The notes under the pieces were generated by a model. It made no database searches. It saw only the letters and a list, made by a program, of their open reading frames with translations, and was not told the DNA's origin. The translations under genes were made by a program, and so were the position numbers. A stretch of 32,463 nt of DNA from Rhodoluna sp. (lineage in GTDB: Bacteria > Actinomycetota > Actinomycetes > Actinomycetales > Microbacteriaceae), in NCBI GenBank assembly GCA_016462375.1, contig JAEMTJ010000011.1, positions 1 through 32,463 on the forward strand. Reading direction: 5' to 3'. Shown here in pieces: positions 21,458-29,725 of this stretch; positions within the stretch are counted from its first letter, which is position 1; each line of letters opens with the position of its first letter.

Positions 21458-22132
21458 GTGGCACAGGAGATTCGTGTTGCGCTGATTGGTGGTTCAGAAG
21501 CAATTAGAAAATCTCGTAAAGAAATTTTGGCCACGCTAAGTCAGATAAAACTTGTCTTCGATTCAGATGGTTTCGGTGTAACTCCAGCTGAGCTTATTGA
21601 GGTCAACTTTGATGTTGCGGTGCTCGAATTACGCCTAGAAAACCAGTCTGCTCTGGATTTTTTAAAGTCAATGTATGTAATGGCAAACATTCAAAAACAA
21701 GCCTTTGGCAGAGTTTTGATTGCCACTCAGTTCAGTGATGACATCCTTCGTGTGCAGGCAATTCGAGCGGGTGCAGTCGATGCCGTGTTTGTAAGTGATG
21801 GTATGCATTCAATGCTGACAAAGATTCAACACTGTTTCGATGAGCATGCCGACTTTGCTATTCGTGAACTCTTGCCAACCCTAGATAAGCAAGAGGTGTC
21901 AGCTTCTGATTTTCAAATGATTTCCGTTTCGCTGGACACACTTGAAGCGAAGGAAGCCTTGATTTTGCATGGCTTCTGCGAACTAAAAAGCGATTCTGAG
22001 ATATCAAGTGAGGTTCACGTCACAAAATTGAAAGTTCGGCAAACCATAATCAAGGTTCAAAACTTGCTCACCCTGAACACTCGGTCGCAGCTACTGTTAA
22101 AAATGTTTGAAGTTGGAGCGTTAGCCCTCTAG
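21458..22132 (+). CDS. Atypical NarL/FixJ-family response regulator-like protein
   Basis: Receiver-like fold sequence RVALIGGSEAIRKSRKEIL...FDVAVLELRLENQSALDFL...AIRAGAVDAVFVSD and C-terminal LuxR-HTH-like LEAKEALILHGFCELKSDSEISSEVHVTKLKVRQTIIKVQNLLTLNTRSQLLLK. Starts (GTG) directly after the kinase stop. Confidence 0.75.
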   Translation: MAQEIRVALIGGSEAIRKSRKEILATLSQIKLVFDSDGFGVTPAELIEVNFDVAVLELRLENQSALDFLKSMYVMANIQKQAFGRVLIATQFSDDILRVQAIRAGAVDAVFVSDGMHSMLTKIQHCFDEHADFAIRELLPTLDKQEVSASDFQMISVSLDTLEAKEALILHGFCELKSDSEISSEVHVTKLKVRQTIIKVQNLLTLNTRSQLLLKMFEVGALAL

Positions 22133-22687
22133 CTTGTCTTGACCAGGAAGCCAACTCAGATTTGGTTTACCCCAGCCACGTTCAGCGACAATCTCAGCAC
22201 AGTCTGATTTGTGTGGTTCGGCAAGTCGATCGAAATACAGAGTTCCGTCTAGGTGGTCATATTCGTGTTGAAATATTCTGGCGAACCATCCTTCCGCGAT
22301 AATCTCAACTGGATTCCCAGCTAGATCGAAACCTTTGACTGTTGTTTTCTCAGCCCGTCTCAGCGGGAATCTTTCACCAGGCACGCTTAGGCACCCTTCA
22401 CTCTCAATGTCCCAGTCAGCCTCGCCAGCGGGGGTCTCTGATAATTCGATAGACGGGTTGATGAGAACACCCCGTTGAATAGCTCCATCCTCTGCATCCC
22501 AGTCATAAACAAAGACTCTCAGACTTACCCCCACCTGAGGGGCTGCAAGGCCTACGCCAGGGGCCTCGTCCATGGTCTCGAACATGTCTCGGACTAAATC
22601 TCTCAGTTCTTGGTTAAATTCGGTAACTGCTAGGGCTTTAGTGTGTAATACGGGGTCTCCGGTAATCACAATCGGTCTGATAGGCAT
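22121..22687 (-). CDS. def: Peptide deformylase
   Basis: GVGLAAPQVG, EGCLSVPG, FQHEYDHLDG: the three deformylase motifs. Confidence 0.97.
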   Translation of the reverse strand: MPIRPIVITGDPVLHTKALAVTEFNQELRDLVRDMFETMDEAPGVGLAAPQVGVSLRVFVYDWDAEDGAIQRGVLINPSIELSETPAGEADWDIESEGCLSVPGERFPLRRAEKTTVKGFDLAGNPVEIIAEGWFARIFQHEYDHLDGTLYFDRLAEPHKSDCAEIVAERGWGKPNLSWLPGQDKLEG

Positions 22688-22766
22688 TATCCAAATTTAC
22701 CCTAGAGGGGCATATCTAGCGCTTCTGACTAGGCTTATAGAAACCTTTAGGAGAATTGGGGAAGTC

Positions 22767-23678
22767 TTGAAGATCATCGCCATCGGACTTGCGCTGATTT
22801 CAGCAGTCGCGTTAGCCATTGGCGCTCAGATGCAGAATGACGCCGTTGGTAAGAAGGCTGCTCTCTCCGGCAGGTCTCATGTGAGCTTCAGGCAACTTTT
22901 GGATCTGCTAAAGCATCCAAGATGGGTAACTGGTCTAACTATTTCTGCGTTTGCTCTAATTTTGCAATTTACAGCACTTCTTCTTGCGCCGCTTATTCTT
23001 GTTCAACCCATTGGTGCAATTGCTTTGGTAATAACTTCAGTTCTGAATTCTAGAATCACCAAAACAAAACTGAACTCAGCGTCCATCTTTGCCATCGCGC
23101 TTTGCACTGCAGGGTTAGGCGCATTCGTGCTAATGGCTCACCAGGTCGCTGTCGAACCAGAAATTGACGACGGTAACCTGATGTTAATTCTTGCCATGGC
23201 GGTCCTCCTTATTGCTATATTCAGTTACATATTCTTCAGCGGAGCTAGCCGATTCAAGCCCCTTACATTCATTATTGGTGCCGGAGTGCTCTACGGTTTC
23301 GTTGCGACGCTAACCAAGGTGGTAGTTAAGCGCTTGTTCAATCAGGACGGTTTTAATCGGATAGTCAGTGGATCATTTGAGTGGGAAACCGACTCACTGA
23401 CATTGTTTGCACTTTTGAGCATGTTGGCAGCAGCTTTCTTGGGTGGTTGGTTTGTGCAGAATGCCTATGCTTCAGGACCCCCAGATTTAGTGGTAGCTGG
23501 ACTTACGGTAATCGATCCGTTGATTGCGGTGAGCATCGGTGTGGTTATCCTAAATGAAGCTATGAACGCTCCGATGCCAATCATGATGGGTTTCCTAGGA
23601 TCTGGTGCCATGTCGGTTATGGGCGTTTACCTTCTATCAAAAGTCCATCCGCAGGTATCCACATCACGGGCAAGTTAG
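22767..23678 (+). CDS. DMT-superfamily-like multi-TM transporter
   Basis: About 9-10 hydrophobic segments; IGLALISAVALAIGAQMQND..., PLILVQPIGAIALVITSVLNSRI. Likely start TTG 22767 with upstream AGGAG; the N-terminal extension in the ORF track (from 22572) runs antisense to def and is probably not translated. Confidence 0.7.
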   Translation: MKIIAIGLALISAVALAIGAQMQNDAVGKKAALSGRSHVSFRQLLDLLKHPRWVTGLTISAFALILQFTALLLAPLILVQPIGAIALVITSVLNSRITKTKLNSASIFAIALCTAGLGAFVLMAHQVAVEPEIDDGNLMLILAMAVLLIAIFSYIFFSGASRFKPLTFIIGAGVLYGFVATLTKVVVKRLFNQDGFNRIVSGSFEWETDSLTLFALLSMLAAAFLGGWFVQNAYASGPPDLVVAGLTVIDPLIAVSIGVVILNEAMNAPMPIMMGFLGSGAMSVMGVYLLSKVHPQVSTSRAS

Positions 23679-23734
23679 CCCTGTTCGGATAAACTCGAGG
23701 GGTGGTCAATTGGAACCACATCTTTTGAACTCAT

Positions 23735-25219
23735 TTGACCAGGATAGACAGGTTTTTAGCGTTGGCTGAATCGATTAGACATCCAGGGGAACCCCTTAGG
23801 GTTTTGATTGCCTCAGATACATTCCCCCCAGATATTAATGGCGCGGCCAGATTTACCGAGCGTCTTGCTGGTGGACTAGTAAGAAACGGTAACAGGGTGC
23901 ACGTAGTTGCCCCAGCGATAGATAAGAACTGGGGAACTTTTTTAGAGACGCACGACGGCATGGAAATGACTGTGCACCGGATAAAATCTCACAAACTCCT
24001 GGTTCACAAAACACTGAGGTTTGTGATGCCCTTTACCATCAAGAAAAAGATGGACCGGATCCTCGATAGCTTCGAACCGGATGCCATCCACTCCCAGTCA
24101 CACGTTGTAATGGGTCGAGCACTAGCTAAAAGTGGACACGAGCGAGACATCAACCTGATTGCTACCAACCACCTGATGCCAGAGAACATGCTGCGTTATA
24201 TCCCACTGCCGAAGTTCCTTGAGAAAAGAATTATCCGCAGTCTCTGGAGAGACAGCGGCAAGGTGTTCTCTCAATTCGATCAGGTCACTACTCCAACCAG
24301 AAGAGCTGCTCAATTACTTGAAGATGCCACTGGCATAAGCAATGTCCTAGCAATCTCTTGCGGGATTGATGCGACTAAGTTTGCTAACGCAACTCCAACT
24401 ACTAACAAGCCTTTCAGAGTGCTTTTTCTAGGACGCCTCGATTGGGAGAAACACATTCACAACCTGCTTCGGGCGGTAGCTAAGTTACCTGCAGAAATTG
24501 ACTTTCACGTTGAAATTGCCGGCGATGGCAATCAACGCAAATATTTGGGGGAGTTGGCAAAGGAACTAAAGATTTCTGGCCGGGTTACCTTCTCCGGTCA
24601 CATCTCCGAGGCAGAACTTCCGCTTGCCTATGAGAAAGCAACTGTGTTTGCAATGCCTTCGATCGCTGAGCTGCAATCGATTGCAACAATGGAAGCCATG
24701 GCCTCAGGCAGACCGGTCATCGCGGCTAACGCTATGGCACTGCCTCACCTAGTTCACGACGGCGATAACGGCTATCTTTTTGAACCCGATGATGTGGATG
24801 ACTTTACTAAGGCTCTGCTCAAGGTTGCCACTGCAAATCAGAAAGAACTGGATCGTTTGTCAGAGAACTCGCTTCACCTAATTCAGTCGCACGACATCAA
24901 ACGCACGTTAGCAATCTTCGAAGGTCTTTATAGGGCGGAAGACGGCTCTAAGCGAGAGACAGACGACAACCAACCCGAATACATGAAGCCAATCGGTAAG
25001 CTCAATGTGGCCGTCAGGCGCGCAGAACAGCGGATGCGCAGGCAGACGCTAACAGCACTTGGCAAGATCTCAGAGCTTGGGGATGAGATAAAGGATGGGC
25101 TTGAAGAACTAAGAGAAGATGTCAAACGCCAAGCGAAGAAGGTCGATAGACAGGTGCGCAAAGGTGTCAAGAAAACTGTTACTAAAGCCAAAGAAGCTAT
25201 AAAGCGTTTGGACGAGTAA
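23735..25219 (+). CDS. GT4-family glycosyltransferase with basic, charged helical C-terminal extension
   Basis: RVLIASDTFPPDINGAARFTERLAGGLVRNGNRVHVVAP; FRVLFLGRLDWEKHIHNLLRAVAKL; EIAGDGNQRKYLGELAKEL; FAMPSIAELQSIATMEAMASGRPVIAAN. TTG start proposed. Confidence 0.88.
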   Translation: MTRIDRFLALAESIRHPGEPLRVLIASDTFPPDINGAARFTERLAGGLVRNGNRVHVVAPAIDKNWGTFLETHDGMEMTVHRIKSHKLLVHKTLRFVMPFTIKKKMDRILDSFEPDAIHSQSHVVMGRALAKSGHERDINLIATNHLMPENMLRYIPLPKFLEKRIIRSLWRDSGKVFSQFDQVTTPTRRAAQLLEDATGISNVLAISCGIDATKFANATPTTNKPFRVLFLGRLDWEKHIHNLLRAVAKLPAEIDFHVEIAGDGNQRKYLGELAKELKISGRVTFSGHISEAELPLAYEKATVFAMPSIAELQSIATMEAMASGRPVIAANAMALPHLVHDGDNGYLFEPDDVDDFTKALLKVATANQKELDRLSENSLHLIQSHDIKRTLAIFEGLYRAEDGSKRETDDNQPEYMKPIGKLNVAVRRAEQRMRRQTLTALGKISELGDEIKDGLEELREDVKRQAKKVDRQVRKGVKKTVTKAKEAIKRLDE

Positions 25220-25233
25220 CCTAGTAGAGGCTG

Positions 25234-25310
25234 GGGGCGTTAGCTCAGCTGGTTAGAGCAGCGGACTCATAATCCGTCGGTCGCGGGTTCAAGTCCCGCA
25301 CGCCCCACCA
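25234..25310 (+). tRNA. tRNA with CAT anticodon (elongator Met or Ile2), CCA encoded
   Basis: Acceptor GGGGCGT/ACGCCCC, anticodon loop CTCATAA (CAT), T-arm GCGGGTTCAAGTCCCGC, encoded CCA. Not initiator-like: position 1-72 is paired. Confidence 0.93.
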
Positions 25311-25415
25311 GGTAACACTAAAGGGTCTGTATGTAATAGTTGTCAGCGCTACCAAGCTTGGGTCTCTTCCTGTTCCTGCAGAAATTCATCACCTCGAGCC
25401 AAACTATTGGAGCGG

Positions 25416-26987
25416 TTAGAGGTTAGCCCTAAAAATCTCTTTGCCAGCTTTATAGGTTGCCAACACCTTGGTTTTGATTAGATGTTCAGCGGCGACTTCG
25501 AAGAGATTCTGATCTAGTAAAACTGCATCAAAAGGCTGACCTAATTCAAGTGTGCCTGTCTCAGCACTGTTGAGCATCAGCTTCACATTTCTAGAGTATG
25601 CAGCTATTGCCTGCTCAACGCTGACTGCTTGAGCGAAGTTATGGCGAGGTTGACTTGAATGCTCTCGCCTGTTCACAGCCACAGCTAAACCTTTGCTCGG
25701 TTCATAACTGGAAATCGGCCAGTCGCTTGAAAATACAGTTGTAACGCCCGATTCAAACATGTCGTTGAAGGCATAGAGACGCTCTAAACGTTCCTTGCCC
25801 AAGTGTTTTTGGCAACTGAGCAGTAAGCCGTTGTTCTGTGCCCAGTAGGGCTGGACACAGGCTACTACTCCAATAGTTGTCATTCTCTTTAGTAGTGATT
25901 GATCTGTGAGCTCTGCGTGAGCAATTACTGGGGGATAAGTAAAGTTCTCTAGTTCAGCCAACACATCTAGGCAGAGGCTAGTTGCAGCGTCCCCAATGGC
26001 GTGGATGTGGATTTGGAACCCGTTCTTGTGAGCCAGGGCAATCGCCTCTCGAAATTTTTCTGCTGGCCAAATGGCTTGGCCGTGTGATCCGGTCGATAAA
26101 TATGGATCAATAACTAATGCGCTGGCACTGCCAAAGACACCATCAGCGAAGAACTTTATGCTGGTTCCTCTAACTTGGGCTTGGGTTTGCTCTAAGGTTG
26201 CTCTCTGTTCTAAGAAGTACGGGAGTTCCAGGTTGAAGGTAATTGGGTCTGCCCTAAAGCCAAGGGTGTAGTCCAGAGAAAGTTCACCAGTTTGCCACGC
26301 TGCTAGATAAGTCTCGGCCATTCCCTTATCGATCCAAGCATCGAAACATTCGACTATTCCAGCTGCAGCTAACTTTCTGTCTGCCCAGAGTAATGCTGCA
26401 ACATCTTCTTCTAGAGTTAGTTTGGGAGCAAGATTCATCACCAGAGACATTGCAGGCCAGTCACGTAGGATTCCGGTTGGAATTCCGTCGTCGTCTACAT
26501 CGATGCTTCCAGAGTCCAATTCCGGTAGCCTGCCGCTTAGCAACCCGGCAACTTCAAGCGCCTTTGAATTTACCCAGAGGGTGTGATGATCATCGCCGTG
26601 CAGCACTACCGGTTTGTCATTAACCGCCTTATCCAATGTTGCTCGATTGAAATCCATGTCAAGGGACCTATCGAATACGGCACCGTCAAGCCAGGACATT
26701 GCTGCATTTGATTCTGAGTAATTCTTTAGCTTTTTGATTAGCTCTGCTTCGGTTAGGCAATCTGATATGTCCAATCCTCGGGACTCGCGACCAGCAAACA
26801 GTGGATGGGTGTGACCATCTCTAAAAGCTGGAGATAAAAAATTACCCTTGAGATTTATTACCTGCTGAATCTCGCTGGTCGAGAATTCAGCTTCGCTAGT
26901 GACTATTCCTTGGTCAGAGACGAATACTGAATTGGCAAAGAGCGAGTTACCCAAATAGATGTCACCTGAGTGAAACTTTGTTGCCAA
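25416..26987 (-). CDS. Amidohydrolase family protein (YtcJ-like)
   Basis: LSPAFRDGHTHPLFAGRES (HxH), FADGVFGSASALVIDPY, HIHAIGDAATSLCLDVL, VFSSDWPISSYEP. TTG start immediately after the tdk stop. Confidence 0.88.
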   Translation of the reverse strand: MATKFHSGDIYLGNSLFANSVFVSDQGIVTSEAEFSTSEIQQVINLKGNFLSPAFRDGHTHPLFAGRESRGLDISDCLTEAELIKKLKNYSESNAAMSWLDGAVFDRSLDMDFNRATLDKAVNDKPVVLHGDDHHTLWVNSKALEVAGLLSGRLPELDSGSIDVDDDGIPTGILRDWPAMSLVMNLAPKLTLEEDVAALLWADRKLAAAGIVECFDAWIDKGMAETYLAAWQTGELSLDYTLGFRADPITFNLELPYFLEQRATLEQTQAQVRGTSIKFFADGVFGSASALVIDPYLSTGSHGQAIWPAEKFREAIALAHKNGFQIHIHAIGDAATSLCLDVLAELENFTYPPVIAHAELTDQSLLKRMTTIGVVACVQPYWAQNNGLLLSCQKHLGKERLERLYAFNDMFESGVTTVFSSDWPISSYEPSKGLAVAVNRREHSSQPRHNFAQAVSVEQAIAAYSRNVKLMLNSAETGTLELGQPFDAVLLDQNLFEVAAEHLIKTKVLATYKAGKEIFRANL

Positions 26988-27584
26988 CTAGCCACGCTCG
27001 TTGAGATAGCAAACGCCACAGAGCGATTCGTAGGTAACTTCAACACCATCGATAGCAACTTGATCGCCATGGAAAATGAATTCGCCATCAAACTTTCTGG
27101 CATTGAACATTGCCTTTCGGCCACAGCGGCAAATTGTCTTTAGTTCTTCTAGAGAATGGGCAATCTCCATAAGGCGGAGCGAGCCAGGGAAACCGTTGGT
27201 GAGGAAATCGGTTCTTATGCCGAACGCCAATACCGGAACACCATCTAGAACTGCAAGTTCAAAGGCTTGATCTACCTGGTCTCGAGTTAAAAATTGAGCT
27301 TCGTCGATTAGTAAGCAGGAAAGGTTTTTTACACCTGGAATGATTAAAGAGTCATTGGCACGTTCGTGAGCTAGTTCTCTAAGGTTTGATTCTGGGGTTA
27401 TGAGAAAGTCGACTCTACGGTCAACACCTAGTCTTGAGACGATTGTCGAGTCGCCCTTAGTGTCCACGGCTGGCTTGGCGATTAGCACCTGTTGGCTGCG
27501 CTCTTCGTAGTTGTGAGCAACCTGAAGCAGTGCTGTGCTCTTACCGCTGTTCATTGCTCCATAGCGGAAATACAACTTAGCCAT
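26988..27584 (-). CDS. tdk: Thymidine kinase (type II)
   Basis: LYFRYGAMNSGKSTALLQVAHNYEER, LLIDEAQFL, zinc-ribbon cysteines CRCG...CGVC. Confidence 0.95.
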   Translation of the reverse strand: MAKLYFRYGAMNSGKSTALLQVAHNYEERSQQVLIAKPAVDTKGDSTIVSRLGVDRRVDFLITPESNLRELAHERANDSLIIPGVKNLSCLLIDEAQFLTRDQVDQAFELAVLDGVPVLAFGIRTDFLTNGFPGSLRLMEIAHSLEELKTICRCGRKAMFNARKFDGEFIFHGDQVAIDGVEVTYESLCGVCYLNERG

Positions 27585-27731
27585 CTTGAGCCCTTTCTAG
27601 CCTTCTCCAATGCTAGAGCGGAACTGGTTTAGGTTTGCGCATTTGGCTCGCTAGTCGTAATCTATAACCCTTACGAATCAGATCAGGACGTTGGGGAAGA
27701 CGCACCTAGTGTCTGTTTCGGAGGACTCATC

Positions 27732-28199
27732 ATGGCCAAAGGCCAGATACCCAGCAGGTTAGTAATTCACGCCTGCCCGGCAGCCGAGACTCATCGGATC
27801 TCCTCAATCGACTCTTGGATTAATCAGCCATTGCTATTAGGTTTTCAAGCTGGCAGCGTCAATCTTCGTTTGACTGCCCTAGAGGCTGAAGAATTAGCAT
27901 CCGAATTGGCTTTGGTTTCAAACATTACCTTTGAACTAATCCAAGCTGGTCGTGACTCTGGTGTCTTGTTCATGCATTTGCCTGGACAAGGAATCTTTAG
28001 AGGAGAGCTAAACGCTGCTGGCTCGCTGACTCTAAGTGAAGAGCGGTTGCAGTTGATGCTAGAGCAGGCAACAGGAAATCATCGAGAGTTCACAAGATTG
28101 CTTAGGTTGGCTTTAGGTCAGTCTTGGGATGATCTGTTAGAACCGTTTAGGGCTGTTAGACATTCGGAGAATGTGGTGCTGCTAAATCGTGCTGGTTAG
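27732..28199 (+). CDS. DUF3145 family protein
   Basis: Overall pattern (VIHACPA..., FELIQAGRDSGVLFMHLPGQGIFRGELNAAGSLTLSEERL) and position next to fabF resemble actinobacterial DUF3145 proteins. Confidence 0.75.
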   Translation: MAKGQIPSRLVIHACPAAETHRISSIDSWINQPLLLGFQAGSVNLRLTALEAEELASELALVSNITFELIQAGRDSGVLFMHLPGQGIFRGELNAAGSLTLSEERLQLMLEQATGNHREFTRLLRLALGQSWDDLLEPFRAVRHSENVVLLNRAG

Positions 28200-29431
28200 T
28201 TATATGAACGGAATGCAATAACCGCGTTGTGTCCACCGAAACCAAATGAGTTTGAAATAGCCAAAACATTATCGCCAAGCGGCCTAGGGCTTGTCACAAC
28301 ATCAAGAATGATTGCCGGATCTGGATCATCAAGGTTGATGGTCGGTGGAGCAACCTTCTCGTGCAAAGCAAGAATTGTGAATATAGCTTCGATTGCGCCT
28401 GCTCCACCCAATAGATGACCGGTAGAGGACTTGGTAGCTGATAGTGGAATGTTCTTGAGGTTATCGCCAAAGACTCGCTTCAGTGCTGTGTATTCAGCAA
28501 TGTCACCGACCGGTGTGCTTGTCGCATGCGCATTGATGTGTCCAACATCTTCAGGCTTTGCTCCTGCCATCTCTAGAACTCCGATAACTGCACGTGCGGC
28601 CGCAGTGCCCTCTGGATCTGGGGCGGTGATGTGATGAGCATCGCTGGTGACGTAGCCGCCTGCTAGTTCAGCGTAAATCTTTGCTCCACGAGCAAGTGCG
28701 TGTTCTTCAAGTTCTAAAACAATTGCTCCAGCGCCTTCACCCATGACAAAACCGTCACGGTTGATGTCATATGGTCTTGATGCTTTAGCGGGTTCATCGT
28801 TGCGGCGAGAAAGTGCATGCATCGCAGCAAAGGCTGCCATCGGCAGTGGATGCATCGCTGCTTCACAACCACCGGCAACCACTATGTCAATCTCACCTGA
28901 TCGCAATCTGGTGATCGCATTAGCAATAGCTTCAGTTCCAGAAGCACAGGCTGAAACAGAAGTTCTAACTCCACCACGAGCAGAGATGTCCATTCCAATA
29001 GCTGCGGCTGGCCCGTTAGGCATCAGCATAGGAACTGTCATCGGGAGAACTCGCCTTGGGCCTTTTGCTAGCAGAGTGTCATAAGCGTCTAGCAGAGTCC
29101 AGACACCACCGATGCCGGTAGCAAACTCAACTGAAAGGCGTTCTGGAACGTACTCGGTGATTCCTGCATCAGCCCAAGCTTCTCTTGCAGCAATGAGAGC
29201 AAACTGGCTAGAAGGATCTAGTCGCTTCGTTTCTTGAAGCGTCAGTACTGCTGAAGCATCAACCTTGGCGCGACCAGCAAAGGTAACAGGTAGTTCGTGT
29301 CTTGAAACCCATTCGTAGTCAAGGGTTACGATGCCAGATTCACCAGCAAGCAGTGCCTGCCAGGTGGACTTGACGTCGCCACCGAGTGGCGTGGTAGCGC
29401 CAAGCCCGGTAACAACTATTTTTTGATTCAA
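28196..29431 (-). CDS. fabF: Beta-ketoacyl-ACP synthase II (FabF)
   Basis: KIVVTGLGATTPLGGDVKSTW; Cys active site TSVSACASGTEAI; NAHATSTPVGD; TKSSTGHLLGGAGAIEA. Start likely TTG 29431 (…LNQKIVVTG) rather than the track's 29473, which would overlap acpP. Confidence 0.95.
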   Translation of the reverse strand: MNQKIVVTGLGATTPLGGDVKSTWQALLAGESGIVTLDYEWVSRHELPVTFAGRAKVDASAVLTLQETKRLDPSSQFALIAAREAWADAGITEYVPERLSVEFATGIGGVWTLLDAYDTLLAKGPRRVLPMTVPMLMPNGPAAAIGMDISARGGVRTSVSACASGTEAIANAITRLRSGEIDIVVAGGCEAAMHPLPMAAFAAMHALSRRNDEPAKASRPYDINRDGFVMGEGAGAIVLELEEHALARGAKIYAELAGGYVTSDAHHITAPDPEGTAAARAVIGVLEMAGAKPEDVGHINAHATSTPVGDIAEYTALKRVFGDNLKNIPLSATKSSTGHLLGGAGAIEAIFTILALHEKVAPPTINLDDPDPAIILDVVTSPRPLGDNVLAISNSFGFGGHNAVIAFRSYN

Positions 29432-29438
29432 GACTTTA

Positions 29439-29687
29439 TTAGCCCTGTGCTGAGGTGATGAAGTTAACTGCATCGCCTACGGTTAGTAGGTTCTTCACTT
29501 CTTCATCAGGGATCTTTACGCTGAATTTCTCTTCAGCGTTGACGACGATGGTCATCATTGAGATTGAGTCGATGTCTAGGTCGTTGGTGAAAGATTTCTC
29601 CAACTTCACAGAGTCGGTATCGATACCAGTCTCTTCATTAACAATTTCGGCTAGGCCGGCTAATACTTCGTCGTGCGAAAGTGCCAT
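29439..29687 (-). CDS. acpP: Acyl carrier protein
   Basis: 82 aa; DLDIDSISMMTIVVNAEEKFSVKIPDEEVKNLLTVGDAVNFI with 4'-phosphopantetheine Ser in DS. Confidence 0.96.
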   Translation of the reverse strand: MALSHDEVLAGLAEIVNEETGIDTDSVKLEKSFTNDLDIDSISMMTIVVNAEEKFSVKIPDEEVKNLLTVGDAVNFITSAQG

Positions 29688-29725
29688 TGATTTTGCTCCT
29701 TGTTGGTTTGTTTGTTGGGTAAAGT

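Noticed and set aside
22572-22766. N-terminal extension of the DMT transporter ORF antisense to def
   Set aside because: Overlaps the def coding region and has no membrane-protein character; a TTG at 22767 with a preceding AGGAG is a better start.
23702-23719. GTGGT-CAATTGGA-ACCAC inverted repeat upstream of the glycosyltransferase
   Set aside because: Only 5-bp arms with an 8-nt spacer and no second copy; too weak to call an operator.
25234-25310. CAT-anticodon tRNA as initiator tRNA-fMet
   Set aside because: Position 1-72 is G-C paired and the anticodon stem lacks the initiator three G:C pairs; it is elongator Met or Ile2, which I cannot separate by eye.
28743-29084. 113-aa + strand ORF within fabF
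   Set aside because: Shadow of the fabF frame; no independent support.
29439-29687. ACP motif DSI instead of DSL
   Set aside because: Ser attachment site is intact, and DLDIDSISMMTIVVNAEEKF is, to my knowledge, the usual actinobacterial ACP form.
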